A DNA stretch of 64,000 nucleotides. It comes from JBKEDS01 sp047975545 (GTDB lineage: Bacteria; Bacteroidota; Bacteroidia; Flavobacteriales; Flavobacteriaceae). The stretch is taken from positions 43,331-107,330 of the forward strand of contig JBKEDS010000032.1 of assembly GCA_047975545.1 (NCBI GenBank), read 5' to 3'. Shown here piece after piece: positions 33,825-43,698 of this stretch. Every line of letters starts with the position of its first letter. Within the stretch, counting starts at the first letter, position 1. The position numbers were made by a program, and so were the translations under genes. The notes beneath the pieces are model-generated. The model saw only the letters and a program-made list of their open reading frames with translations, made no database searches and was not told the origin of the DNA.

Positions 33825-35600
33825 ATGAAAACATATAAAATAATAATAGTATTTATAAGTGTATTTACCCTGAGTTGTAACGACAATTTTATGGAGCGAT
33901 ACCCTCTTGACGAAATTAACGACGAAAATTTTTGGAGAACAGAAGAAGACCTTGAATTGTATTGCAACAATTTTTACGCCACTTACATCAGAGGTTTTGG
34001 TTATGGTTGGGGAACAAGCACTGTAAGTCCTTATGGCTATAATGAAGCCATAGCATATGGAGATGTTATTACCGATAATGCTGCCCCACAAACATATTCG
34101 ACTGTTGCCGCAAACGAATATAACGGATACGTTACGGGCGAAAGTGGAAGTGGCGGTTGGAGTTGGACGGACATGAGGCGATTAAACTATTTTTTAGATA
34201 ATTACAATCGAGGGGACATGAGTCCAGAAATAAAAAATGGTTATTTAGGCGAAGTATTATTTTTCAAATCATGGGATTATTTTAAAAAGGTAAAAACCTT
34301 TGGAGATGTACCTTGGTTATCGCACGTAGTCCAAACCGATTCGCCTGAGTTAATGGGAGAAAGAACACCCAGGGCAATAGTAATGGATTCCATAATGTTC
34401 ATTCTCGACAAAGCCATTGCTTATTTGCCCAGCAAAGGCTCGGAAAAAGCGGGGCGTATAAACAAAGATGTAGCGCTGCACTTAAAATCCAGAATTGGCC
34501 TTTATGAAGGCACTTACAGAAAATATCATAATTTAAGTTTAAATGCAGATAAGTTTCTTAGGGCAAGTGTTAGTGCTTCAAATGAACTCATGTCCGGCGA
34601 ATACAGCATATATTCAACAGGCGATGCAAACAACGATTACAACAATCTTTTCGCCCAATACTCTTATAGTGGGAATGGTGAAATCATCCTTTGGAAAGAA
34701 TATTCGGCTGACGAAAACCTTGGAGTAGCCTTTAGCCGATATTACGCACAAAACTTACGCCACAGACATGGAGCTACTAGATCATTAGTAGACGAATACT
34801 TATGTGCAGACGGATTACCCATAAGCGAAAGCCCCTTATTTCAAGGAAAAGATTCTATCCAACAGGAAATGCTAAATAGGGACCCAAGACTAAAACAAAC
34901 CATTTGTAATTTTGGCGAGTACGCATTGCAAGAAGGTGTTCAGGGCGCCAATAATGCACCGGTACCAAACCTTCCGGGATTAAGCGGCAATAAATGCCCA
35001 ACAGGTTACCGGGTAGCCAAATGGTTTTTAAATGACCCCGACGATTGGAATCGGGTAACCAACGGCATGCAAGCAGCTCCTATGTTTAGGTATGCCGAGG
35101 TTTTATTAAACCATGCCGAAGCTAAGTATGAACTGGGCGAGCTGGACCAAACCATTTTAAACGAAACCATTAACACCATTAGGGAAAGAGTTGGCATGCC
35201 ATCGTTAACCCTTGGAGATTTGCCAAACGACCCGATATTAGATGCTAATTACGCCGAATACTGCAGTTATGTGCCAGAACCCGTTTTAAGGGAAATTCGT
35301 AGGGAACGACGAGTTGAATTAGCCTTCGAAAATTTTAGATGGGACGACCTCATGCGATGGAAAGCGGGAGGCTTTTTGGAAATACCCATTGAAGGCATAA
35401 AATTTGTGCAAGCACAATTTCCTTCAGTCGTGGTGAATGCCGATGTTTTCCTAAGTGAAGAGGGATATTTGCTACCGTACCACCAATCGTTGCCCAACGG
35501 AAGAACATTTAACGATCGGCAATACCTGTTTCCCATACCTATTGAAGATTTGGTTTTAAACCCCAACTTAACACAGAACCCTGGTTGGGAATCTGAATAA
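33825..35600 (+). CDS. SusD/RagB family nutrient-binding lipoprotein
   Basis: 591 residues. Lipoprotein signal (IVFISVFTLSC, Cys about 18), RYPLDEINDENFWRTEEDLE near the N-terminus and the conserved C-terminal block IRRERRVELAFENFRWDDLMRWKAG mark a SusD protein, which caps the SusC barrel at the cell surface. It begins 17 bases after the SusC-like gene, so the two form one operon, closed by a terminator at 35640-35687. Confidence 0.96.
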   Translation: MKTYKIIIVFISVFTLSCNDNFMERYPLDEINDENFWRTEEDLELYCNNFYATYIRGFGYGWGTSTVSPYGYNEAIAYGDVITDNAAPQTYSTVAANEYNGYVTGESGSGGWSWTDMRRLNYFLDNYNRGDMSPEIKNGYLGEVLFFKSWDYFKKVKTFGDVPWLSHVVQTDSPELMGERTPRAIVMDSIMFILDKAIAYLPSKGSEKAGRINKDVALHLKSRIGLYEGTYRKYHNLSLNADKFLRASVSASNELMSGEYSIYSTGDANNDYNNLFAQYSYSGNGEIILWKEYSADENLGVAFSRYYAQNLRHRHGATRSLVDEYLCADGLPISESPLFQGKDSIQQEMLNRDPRLKQTICNFGEYALQEGVQGANNAPVPNLPGLSGNKCPTGYRVAKWFLNDPDDWNRVTNGMQAAPMFRYAEVLLNHAEAKYELGELDQTILNETINTIRERVGMPSLTLGDLPNDPILDANYAEYCSYVPEPVLREIRRERRVELAFENFRWDDLMRWKAGGFLEIPIEGIKFVQAQFPSVVVNADVFLSEEGYLLPYHQSLPNGRTFNDRQYLFPIPIEDLVLNPNLTQNPGWESE

Positions 35601-35639
35601 CGAATTAAATTCAGGTATATTAACCGAAAACACACACTT

Positions 35640-35687
35640 GAGGTTGAATTATTTGGTTTTAAACTAAAAATTCAGCCTCTTTTTTTA
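35640..35687 (+). terminator. intrinsic terminator of the SusC/SusD operon
   Basis: GAGGTTGAATT pairs with AATTCAGCCTC (one wobble) and is followed by a T-tract. Confidence 0.85.
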
Positions 35688-35847
35688 TCCAAAAAAATAA
35701 TATTCTTAAAACCGCCATCGACCCAATTTTCCTTTTCATCCCTAAATTCCATTAAAACGTCTATTCCCTTCTTTATTAACGGATATAAACTTCAACTTTG
35801 TTACCAAAATAAAACGCCAAGCATAGGCTTTGATGATAAAATAAATA

Positions 35848-37167
35848 ATGAAATCCGTTTTTAACCTTTTAGTAGGCTTTCTGCTTTTCTCCGCTTCCGT
35901 ATTTGCGCAAGATGTCCACAAATGGACCCTAACCGAAATGATAGATTACGCCATAGAAAACAATATAAGCATCAAGCAGTCCGAACTTACCTTAAAAAGC
36001 ACGACTGCCAATTATAAACAAGCCAAAAACAACAAATTACCCAGCATTACGGGCTCCACCTCGTACCAGTTAAGCAACGGTTCGTCCATAGACCAAATAA
36101 CCAACAGTTGGAGCAGTAACATGACCAATACCAACAATTTTGGCGTTTCGGCCAATTGGACACTTTACCAGGGCAACCAGTTAAATTTAAGACAAGATAA
36201 AGGCGAACTGCAATTACAGGAAAACGAATTGTATGTAGAAGAAGCCAAAAACAATATTTCGCTAAGCGTATTAGAGGCCTATATAAACGCCATTTACGCC
36301 CATGAGGCCATAACCGTTTCCGAAAACACTTTAACCTCGTCTGCTTCACAACTAAAACAGGCACAAGTAAAGTTCAATAGTGGCGATATTCCAAAAAGCG
36401 ATTTGGCCGATATAGAAACCCAGCATGCCACGAACCAAGCAGAAGCCGTTAGTGCCCAACAAAATTACCAGTTAAAAGTATTGGCCCTTAAACAATTATT
36501 GGAACTGGAGCCCGAAGTCGATTTCAACATTGAAATTATAACAGCAACTACGCAACACATAATACCCAATAAGGAAATCGTTTTTGCTAAAGCAGTTGAA
36601 GTCCTGCCAACCCTAAAAGTTTACGACAACTTAAAGGAGCAGGCCGAAAAAGATTTGGCCATTTCCAAAACAGGTTTTTTGCCAACAGTTTCACTAAGTG
36701 CAGGTGTTAATACTGGTTATACCGACAATATAAACTACAGCTATGCCAACCAATTAAGCAATAACGTTGGCCAAAATGTGGGTATTGGTATAAGTATTCC
36801 TATTTTTTCCAAAAACCAAAACAAAACCAATGTTGCCGTGGCTAAAATCGATTTGGAACAAAGCGATTTAAATAAAATACAAGCTGGCAAAAGCCTTTAT
36901 GCCAATATAGAAACCGTTTGGCAAAACGCCATTTCCAGCCAAGCCCAACAACAAGCCAGCGAAATTGCGCGCAATAATGCCAAAACCGCCTACGAACTGG
37001 CTATAAAAAAATACGAGTTTGGTGGCCTAACCCCGGCCGATTTATTGGTAAGCCGAAACGCCTATTTAAATGCCGAACAAAACTATTTGCAAAACAAGTA
37101 TATGGCCCTTTTGTACCAACAACTGCTAAAATACTATCAAGGTGAAAATGTTGCAGATTTAATATAA
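35848..37167 (+). CDS. TolC family outer-membrane efflux protein
   Basis: 439 residues with a signal peptide (ending SASVFAQ) and two repeated long helical halves with beta segments, as in TolC (WTLTEMIDYAIENNISIKQSEL near the start; YELAIKKYEFGGLTPADLLVSRNAYLNAEQNYL near the end). It forms the outer-membrane channel of the efflux pump encoded by the three downstream genes, from which it is separated by 63 bases. Confidence 0.93.
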   Translation: MKSVFNLLVGFLLFSASVFAQDVHKWTLTEMIDYAIENNISIKQSELTLKSTTANYKQAKNNKLPSITGSTSYQLSNGSSIDQITNSWSSNMTNTNNFGVSANWTLYQGNQLNLRQDKGELQLQENELYVEEAKNNISLSVLEAYINAIYAHEAITVSENTLTSSASQLKQAQVKFNSGDIPKSDLADIETQHATNQAEAVSAQQNYQLKVLALKQLLELEPEVDFNIEIITATTQHIIPNKEIVFAKAVEVLPTLKVYDNLKEQAEKDLAISKTGFLPTVSLSAGVNTGYTDNINYSYANQLSNNVGQNVGIGISIPIFSKNQNKTNVAVAKIDLEQSDLNKIQAGKSLYANIETVWQNAISSQAQQQASEIARNNAKTAYELAIKKYEFGGLTPADLLVSRNAYLNAEQNYLQNKYMALLYQQLLKYYQGENVADLI

Positions 37168-37230
37168 GTTAAAAAGCTTTTAAAAAACAACAACAAACAT
37201 CTTTAAAATTGAATTATTAAAACAATATCA

Positions 37231-38490
37231 ATGAAAACAACAGTACAAAAACAAGTTAAAACAGCAGTAATTATTGTATTGCTCATAACGGCAATATATC
37301 TTATTTACGCCTTTGTATACGCACAACCTTCAACGGTAATCCAAGTGAAAACTACCCAATTAACCACAGGGAATATTAGTAATAACGTAACAGCCACCGG
37401 AACTCTGGAACCTGTGGACCAAATAAGTGTGGGTACACAGGTTTCAGGATTAATAAACAAGATTTATGTAGATTACAACAGCGTTGTTGCAAAAGGACAA
37501 TTATTGGCCGAAATCGATAAAACAACCCTAACCGAAAACGTATCCAATGCCAAGGCACAATATAATGCCGCCCTAAATGAGCTTAATTACTACAAGCAAA
37601 ACTACAACCGTCAAAAAAATATGTACGATGCCGAAGTTATTAGCAAAGCCGATTTAGAGCAAGCCGACTACCAATTAATAAACGCCAAAAATACGGTTTT
37701 ACAGCGCAAAACAACCCTGTCGCAAGCACAAACCAATCTGGGGTACGCCAATATTTATTCGCCTATCGATGGCGTTGTAATTTCAAGGGAAGTAGACGAA
37801 GGCCAAACCGTAGCCGCCAGTATGAGCACCCCCGAACTATTTACCATAGCCAAGGATTTAACCAAAATGCAGGTCGAGGCCAATGTAGACGAAGCCGATA
37901 TAGGCAACGTGGCCACCAACCAGCGCGTTGCGTTTACCGTCGATGCCTTCCCCGGTGAATCCTTTAGCGGGCAAGTTACCCAAATACGGCTTAACCCAAC
38001 CGTAACCTCGAACGTGGTAACCTACACTGTTATTATAAGTGCTAACAACCCCGAGCTAAAATTAAAACCAGGGCTTACGGCAACGGTAACTATTTTTACG
38101 AAAGAGCTTAACAACATTCCATTACTATCGGCTGCAGCCCTTAATTTTTCGCCCGATCAGTCCGTGTTGCAATCGTATTACGATCAAAACGATATAACAA
38201 CACCATTGGCACAGCAAACCACCAATCCTGGAAAAACCTATGTTTGGGTACAAGATGCCTCAAAAATTTTGCAGCAGAAAGAAATAACCATTGGCGAATC
38301 GGATGGTATTAACGTTCAAATAAAATCGGGGCTTAACAACAACGACCAAATTGTTACAGCATTAAAAGAAGCTACCATAGCCGAAGCCGACAATTCCGGC
38401 GGTGGCAGCAGCCCGTTTATGCCAACGCCACCAAAACGGGGCAGCCAAAAATCGACCAGCAGCCAGCAAGCTCCTCCTCCACAGGGATGA
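37231..38490 (+). CDS. periplasmic adaptor (MacA/HlyD type) of an efflux pump
   Basis: 419 residues. An N-terminal membrane anchor (about 11-29), a lipoyl/barrel-sandwich domain (VTATGTLEPVDQISVGTQVSGLINKIYVDYNS), a helical hairpin (about 105-175), the second lipoyl half (LGYANIYSPIDGVVISREVDEGQTV) and a Ser/Pro-rich tail. It bridges the TolC-like channel and the ABC transporter. It stands second in the operon tolC-macA-macB(ATPase)-macB(permease). Confidence 0.93.
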   Translation: MKTTVQKQVKTAVIIVLLITAIYLIYAFVYAQPSTVIQVKTTQLTTGNISNNVTATGTLEPVDQISVGTQVSGLINKIYVDYNSVVAKGQLLAEIDKTTLTENVSNAKAQYNAALNELNYYKQNYNRQKNMYDAEVISKADLEQADYQLINAKNTVLQRKTTLSQAQTNLGYANIYSPIDGVVISREVDEGQTVAASMSTPELFTIAKDLTKMQVEANVDEADIGNVATNQRVAFTVDAFPGESFSGQVTQIRLNPTVTSNVVTYTVIISANNPELKLKPGLTATVTIFTKELNNIPLLSAAALNFSPDQSVLQSYYDQNDITTPLAQQTTNPGKTYVWVQDASKILQQKEITIGESDGINVQIKSGLNNNDQIVTALKEATIAEADNSGGGSSPFMPTPPKRGSQKSTSSQQAPPPQG

Positions 38491-38550
38491 TTTTGAAAAA
38501 ACACAAACAAAATCATTTGATTATTTCTTTTTAAAAAGAAAATGTGGATA

Positions 38551-38604
38551 TCGCAATTTCGCAATAAAAATAACAAACCGCTTCGTTGCCTCGCAGTGAT
38601 GAAA
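38551..38604 (+). repeat. degenerate family A repeat fragment
   Basis: TATCGCAATTTCGCAATAA and CCGCTTCGTTGCCTCGCAGT resemble the CGCAATGC and GCTTCGTCGT arms of the palindromic element at 7041-7174. It lies between the adaptor and ATPase genes and supplies a false start codon (38586) to the latter. Confidence 0.45.
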
Positions 38605-38624
38605 GACCAATTGATATTCAACAC

Positions 38625-39374
38625 ATGAAAACCATAATACATATTGAAAACCTAAAGCGCGAATTTAAAATGGGCAACGAGGTAGTACAGGCTCTAAAAG
38701 GCATTAGCTTAAACGTAAAACAGGGCGAGTTTGTCAGCATTATGGGTACCAGTGGTTCGGGCAAGTCTACATTGCTTAATATTTTAGGATGCTTGGACCA
38801 GCCTACTTCAGGGACATACACTTTGGATGGTAGCGATGTTAAAACGCTTAACCAAAACCAATTGGCCGAAATACGGAACCATAAAATTGGATTTGTATTT
38901 CAATCGTACAACCTTTTGGCCAGAACAACGGCTTTGGAAAATGTAGAGCTTCCCCTTTTATACAACCCAAAAATATTGGCAAAAGAACGCCAAGAACGGG
39001 CTTTGGCAGCTTTAAAGCGAGTGGGATTGGCCGACCGCCTAAACCACACCCCAAACGAAATGTCGGGTGGGCAACAGCAACGCGTGGCTATTGCCAGATC
39101 GTTGGTTAACAACCCCGTTATTTTACTGGCCGACGAAGCTACCGGAAACTTGGACACCAAAACCTCGTACGAAATCATGGAACTGTTCCAAGAGCTAAAC
39201 ACGCAAGGCGTTACTATCGGGTTTGTAACCCACGAAGACGACATTGCCCGATTTAGCACACGAACCATAGTGTTAAGGGACGGCCGCATAATTAAGGACC
39301 AACCCGTAACAAACCGTTTATCGGCTACCGAAGCGCTTAACAAACTTTCAGTTTTAAATGAAACAGAACTTTAA
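38625..39374 (+). CDS. ABC transporter ATP-binding protein (MacB/LolD type)
   Basis: 249 residues from the ATG at 38625 (MKTIIHIENLKREFKMGN). A longer frame from 38586 adds 13 codons that derive from repeat sequence and was not chosen. Walker A GTSGSGKST, signature MSGGQQQRVAIARSL, Walker B ILLADEATGNLD and the H-loop THEDD are intact. It energises the MacB-type permease encoded one base downstream. Confidence 0.94.
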   Translation: MKTIIHIENLKREFKMGNEVVQALKGISLNVKQGEFVSIMGTSGSGKSTLLNILGCLDQPTSGTYTLDGSDVKTLNQNQLAEIRNHKIGFVFQSYNLLARTTALENVELPLLYNPKILAKERQERALAALKRVGLADRLNHTPNEMSGGQQQRVAIARSLVNNPVILLADEATGNLDTKTSYEIMELFQELNTQGVTIGFVTHEDDIARFSTRTIVLRDGRIIKDQPVTNRLSATEALNKLSVLNETEL

Positions 39375-39375
39375 T

Positions 39376-40596
39376 ATGAATTACGTTAACTTAATAAAAA
39401 TTGCTTGGAAAGCCATTGTTCTTAACAAAACAAGAACTGTCCTTACCATGTTGGGCATTATCATCGGGGTGGGGTCGGTAATTGCTATGTTGGCCATTGG
39501 CGAAGGCTCCAAGGAAAGCATAAAGGAAAGTATTTCCAGCATGGGCGCCAATTTAATTAACATCAGACCCGGCTCCGGCATGTCGGGCGGCGTTAGAATG
39601 GGCGGCGAGGATATGCAATCGCTTAAATTATCCGATTTTCAAGCCTTGGAAAGCAAGGTCACCTTGGTTAAAGATATTTCGCCCGTTGTTAATAGTGGCG
39701 GCCAAGCGGTTTTTGGCGCCAACAATTGGCCAACCTCTATTTATGGCGTAAACCCAAAATATTTAAATATAAGGGAATGGAGCGTGGAAGACGGTAGTAT
39801 GTTTACCGAACAAGAAGTAAAAACCTATGCCAAGGTTGCCGTAATTGGAAAAACCGTAAAGGAAAACCTGTTTCCCGACGGTAGTAATCCCATTGGGCAA
39901 ACCATTCGGTTTAAAAACATTCCGTTCTTGATTATTGGTGTTTTAGAAGAAAAAGGCGAAAACACCTTTGGCCAGGACCAGGACGATATTGTTATTTCAC
40001 CCTACTCCACGGTTCAAAAACGTATTTTGGCGCAAACCTATTTGCAATCTATTGTGGCAAGCGCCGTAAACGAAGACCAAGCCGAAGCTGCCGTTGAGGA
40101 AATTACCGCCATACTGGAAAACGTCCACCAAATTGCCGCCGACGAGGACAACGATTTCGAGGTGCGCTCGCAGCAAGAACTTATTTCAACCTTTAGCTCG
40201 ACAAGCGAAATGTTAACCTATTTACTGGTTGCCATTGCCAGCATATCGCTTTTGGTTGGTGGTATTGGTATTATGAATATTATGTACGTATCGGTTAAGG
40301 AGCGTACCAAGGAAATCGGGCTGCGCATGGCCATAGGCGCCAAGGGTAAGGATATTTTAATGCAGTTTTTAATAGAATCGGTACTTATTAGTATTTCGGG
40401 CGGATTACTTGGCGTTGTGCTTGGGTTGGTTAGTACCTATGTTATTAAAACGGTTATGGGCTGGCCGGTAAGCATAACCAGTTTATCCATTGTAATATCG
40501 TTTTTGGTTTGCACCCTTACGGGCATATTTTTTGGCTGGTACCCGGCCAGAAAGGCATCAGCATCGGACCCCATTACGGCATTGCGATATGAGTAG
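39376..40596 (+). CDS. MacB-type ABC transporter permease
   Basis: 406 residues from the ATG at 39376, one base after the ATPase stop; an upstream ATG at 39358 lies inside the ATPase gene. An N-terminal helix (LTMLGIIIGVGSVIAMLAIGEG), a large MacB periplasmic domain (about 45-265) and three C-terminal helices in an FtsX fold (MLTYLLVAIASISLLVGGIGIMNIMYVSVKERTKEIGLRMAIGA) are seen. The pump probably expels a macrolide-like compound, peptide or lipid; the substrate is unknown. Confidence 0.94.
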   Translation: MNYVNLIKIAWKAIVLNKTRTVLTMLGIIIGVGSVIAMLAIGEGSKESIKESISSMGANLINIRPGSGMSGGVRMGGEDMQSLKLSDFQALESKVTLVKDISPVVNSGGQAVFGANNWPTSIYGVNPKYLNIREWSVEDGSMFTEQEVKTYAKVAVIGKTVKENLFPDGSNPIGQTIRFKNIPFLIIGVLEEKGENTFGQDQDDIVISPYSTVQKRILAQTYLQSIVASAVNEDQAEAAVEEITAILENVHQIAADEDNDFEVRSQQELISTFSSTSEMLTYLLVAIASISLLVGGIGIMNIMYVSVKERTKEIGLRMAIGAKGKDILMQFLIESVLISISGGLLGVVLGLVSTYVIKTVMGWPVSITSLSIVISFLVCTLTGIFFGWYPARKASASDPITALRYE

Positions 40597-40731
40597 TTTT
40601 TTCGATTTTTAAAAGGTAAAAAAAGAAATAAAACAGGAAAATTAACGTGCGGCAATAAAGAATTCCTTCACATTAAACAAAAATAAATTGATAATTATCG
40701 CTATTTTTAATCTTGAATTAATGCAAAACGA

Positions 40732-41769
40732 ATGGGCAATTTGCTAAACCAAACCTATTTTAAGGCTATTATCCATGTTTTATTTTGGTTATTGTTTACC
40801 TTAATCCCCATGGGGCTGGCCGGCGACATGAACATGGACTTTTCCAGGACGCTTGAGCATTCGGTTATGCGAACCCTATCGTTTGCCGCTATTTTCTACT
40901 TTAATTACTTATGGCTTATCGATAATTATTTCAGTAAAAAGAAAACGTTCGCCTTCATATTAATAAATTTAATTTTTATCGTGCTCCTGTTGTGGGTAAA
41001 GGACCTGAACTTTGTGGAAATGGGCCCGCCGCCACCGGAAATGCGGGATAATGGGCCCGCCCCCAAGGACTCCGGCTTTCGGGTGTATATGGATTTTTTG
41101 CTTTACATAATTCCCGTTGCCTTTGCCATTACCCTTAAAACAACCCGCAGGCTATCGGACATTAGAATAAAGCAGGCCAAGGACGAAAAAAACATGCTGC
41201 AATACGAACTTCAGTATTTAAAATACCAATTGCAGCCGCATTTTTTCTTCAACTCGCTTAATAACATTTATTCGCTTATCGATTTAGATAGCGAAAAGGC
41301 CAAGGAAACCGTACACAACCTGGGCAAACTTATGCGTTACATGCTGTATCGCACCGATGCCGCAAAGGTAGATTTAAGTGAGGAAGTGGAATTTACAAAA
41401 CAGTACATTGCGCTTATGCAGTTGCGTATGCGAAAAAACACGAATGTGAAAATGGATTTCCCCAACCATATTCCCAACTTAAAAATTGCCCCCCTGCTTT
41501 TTATCTCTATTGTTGAAAATGCCTTTAAGCACGGTGTTTCGGCCACACAACCTTCCGAATTAATCTTTGCTTTAAAAGTAGACGGCAACCGTATTACGTT
41601 TTTAAGCGAGAATACTAATTTCCCTAAAACCGACCAAGATAAAAGCGGCTCGGGTATTGGTGTTGAAAACCTTAAAAAGCGGCTTCAATTACTGTATAAG
41701 GATTACTTTGAATATACCAATGAAGTAAAAAACAACAGGTATTACAGTATGCTTCGGGTAGACGTGTAA
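40732..41769 (+). CDS. LytS/YehU-type sensor histidine kinase
   Basis: 345 residues with four hydrophobic segments (about 9-30, 43-62, 73-90, 118-136), a coiled linker, the His_kinase motif YQLQPHFFFNSLNNIYSLI with the phosphoacceptor H at about 170, and an ATPase domain (IVENAFKHGVS; SGSGIGVENLKKRL). Such kinases normally pair with a LytTR response regulator encoded next door. None is present here: the next gene is a patatin. It follows the efflux genes by 135 bases. Confidence 0.92.
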   Translation: MGNLLNQTYFKAIIHVLFWLLFTLIPMGLAGDMNMDFSRTLEHSVMRTLSFAAIFYFNYLWLIDNYFSKKKTFAFILINLIFIVLLLWVKDLNFVEMGPPPPEMRDNGPAPKDSGFRVYMDFLLYIIPVAFAITLKTTRRLSDIRIKQAKDEKNMLQYELQYLKYQLQPHFFFNSLNNIYSLIDLDSEKAKETVHNLGKLMRYMLYRTDAAKVDLSEEVEFTKQYIALMQLRMRKNTNVKMDFPNHIPNLKIAPLLFISIVENAFKHGVSATQPSELIFALKVDGNRITFLSENTNFPKTDQDKSGSGIGVENLKKRLQLLYKDYFEYTNEVKNNRYYSMLRVDV

Positions 41770-41859
41770 TTTTTTTGATCCCCTTAAAATATAAATTCCA
41801 ACCTAAAAGGCGGCAAACTATTTATTTTGTGTTAACTTTAGTACTTAAATAGCAACTAA

Positions 41860-42618
41860 ATGGAACCAAAACAAATAGGCTTGGCTTTAAGCGGCGGCGG
41901 CGCCCGTGGGTTTGCCCATGTTGGGGTTTTAAAAGCGCTTGAGGAAAACCATTTGGTTCCCAAAGTTATATCGGGCACAAGCATGGGGGCTATTATCGGG
42001 GCCTTAATTGCCGCCGGGTATTCGTCCGCCGATATTGAAAATATGGCGCTGGACAAAGCCAACCTAAAAATTTTTAATGTAAGGGGGTTAAAGTTGGGCT
42101 TGTCTACGCACAATTACGTTAGAAAAACATTGAATAAATTATTGCCCGAAACGTTTTCCGAACTTAAAATGCCTTTATACCTATCGGCCACAAACTTAAA
42201 TACGGCACAGCACGAGGTGTTTTCGTCGGGCAATTTAATCGATGCCGTTTTAGCGTCCATTTCCATTCCGCTGGTGTTTAAGCCTGTAAATATAAACGGA
42301 CAGTTTTATGCCGATGGCGGCTTGGTAAAAAACCTGCCCGCCTCGTCCATACGCAACAAATGCGATTATTTGGTCGGTTCGCATGTTAATTACATTCCCG
42401 ATAATTTTAACCTAAAAACAACGGGGCAATTGATAGACCGTGCCATTAGGATTTCGATACACAATACCATCATGCCCGAAATTAACTTATGCGACCTTTA
42501 TATTGACCCCAAGGAATGTGGCGAGTTCGACGTACTAAACTTTAAGGTGTTCGACGATATTGTTAATACGGGCTACCAAGAAGCCATTAAGGAAATTAAA
42601 CGAAATACAACCTCCTAA
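41860..42618 (+). CDS. patatin-like phospholipase
   Basis: 252 residues. The oxyanion block GGGARGFAHVGV (about 11-22), nucleophile elbow GTSMG (S at about 41) and catalytic DGG (about 151-153) are complete. Members are cytoplasmic or exported serine lipases acting on phospholipids. No signal peptide is seen. It is followed 12 bases later by the AI-2E-type transporter gene. Confidence 0.93.
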   Translation: MEPKQIGLALSGGGARGFAHVGVLKALEENHLVPKVISGTSMGAIIGALIAAGYSSADIENMALDKANLKIFNVRGLKLGLSTHNYVRKTLNKLLPETFSELKMPLYLSATNLNTAQHEVFSSGNLIDAVLASISIPLVFKPVNINGQFYADGGLVKNLPASSIRNKCDYLVGSHVNYIPDNFNLKTTGQLIDRAIRISIHNTIMPEINLCDLYIDPKECGEFDVLNFKVFDDIVNTGYQEAIKEIKRNTTS

Positions 42619-42630
42619 CAAATACCATAA

Positions 42631-43698
42631 ATGAACACAAAAGGATATAACAATGAAAACCGGCGACAATTTATTCGCATCTTGCTTATTATTGCATTAA
42701 TCTTGTTTTTCATATTAATAAAGGACTACATTATACCACTGGTCTTGGCCGTTATATTTACGGGGCTGCTGCATCCGTTTTATTCTAAATTATTAAAACG
42801 GTTTAAAGGAAAAAAAACACTGGCATCGGTAACAACTTTGGTTTTGTTTTTAATGCTTATAGTTATCCCGTCGGTTTTCTTGTTATGGGAAATAGTCGAG
42901 CAGGCGGGCTTGGTGTCCAAACAAATATTTCCTGTTTTGGAAAAACAACTAACCAACTCGGCGGCAACCCAGCCCAATTTACCCGATTGGATGCCGTTTA
43001 AGGAAGAACTGGAGCCTTATCGGGAACAGATTTTCGATAAAGTATCCGAACTCATAGGCAGCCTTAGCAATTTAATAATTGGCGGGCTAAGCGCCCTGAC
43101 CCAGGGTACGTTCAGTTTCTTTTTAAGTACTTTTGTAATGCTGTACGCCCTGTATTATTTTTTGGTTTCGGGAAAAAGTATTTTAAACAAAGCCCACAAT
43201 TACCTACCCTTAACAAATACCGAGTTTAACCTATTGGCCAATCAGGTGGCCTCCATCTCGCGGGCCACTATAAAAGGCGCTTTTTTAATAGGGATTATCC
43301 AAGGTGTTTTGGTGGGCTTGGGCTTTTGGGTTTGCGGTATTCCCGCTTTTGTGTTTTGGGGCTCCGTTGCGGCGGTTATATCGGTTATTCCCAGTGTGGG
43401 CACGGCCGTTGTTTACGTGCCGGCCGGTTTGTACCTAATTATGGTGGGCAATGTAGGCTACGGTATTGGCCTGCTTGTTTGGGGCTTTGGTGTGGTAAGC
43501 ACGGTCGACAATTTTTTACGCCCTGCGTTGGTTGGAAAGGACGTGCAAATGCCAGATGTTTTAATACTGGTTACAACTCTTGGCGGTATAGGCTTATTTG
43601 GTATTTCGGGTATTGTTATCGGGCCGCTTATTGCCGGATTGCTTATGTCTTTAGTATCCATTTATAGAAATGTACTGCTAAATAAAAACGAAAGTTAA
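42631..43698 (+). CDS. AI-2E family transporter (PerM/YdiK type)
   Basis: 355 residues with two N-terminal helices (about 12-48), a third at about 65-85, a hydrophilic stretch and a block of C-terminal helices ending with DNFLRPALVGKDVQMPDVLILVTTLGGIGLFGISGIVIGPLIAGL, the family signature. Members include quorum-signal exporters and Na+/H+ antiporters, so the substrate is open. Its start 12 bases after the patatin gene suggests co-transcription. Confidence 0.9.
   Translation: MNTKGYNNENRRQFIRILLIIALILFFILIKDYIIPLVLAVIFTGLLHPFYSKLLKRFKGKKTLASVTTLVLFLMLIVIPSVFLLWEIVEQAGLVSKQIFPVLEKQLTNSAATQPNLPDWMPFKEELEPYREQIFDKVSELIGSLSNLIIGGLSALTQGTFSFFLSTFVMLYALYYFLVSGKSILNKAHNYLPLTNTEFNLLANQVASISRATIKGAFLIGIIQGVLVGLGFWVCGIPAFVFWGSVAAVISVIPSVGTAVVYVPAGLYLIMVGNVGYGIGLLVWGFGVVSTVDNFLRPALVGKDVQMPDVLILVTTLGGIGLFGISGIVIGPLIAGLLMSLVSIYRNVLLNKNES

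Noticed and set aside
38586..38624. Upstream ATG for the MacB-type ATPase
   Set aside because: The 13 extra codons come from a repeat fragment, and the ABC domain starts properly at the ATG at 38625.
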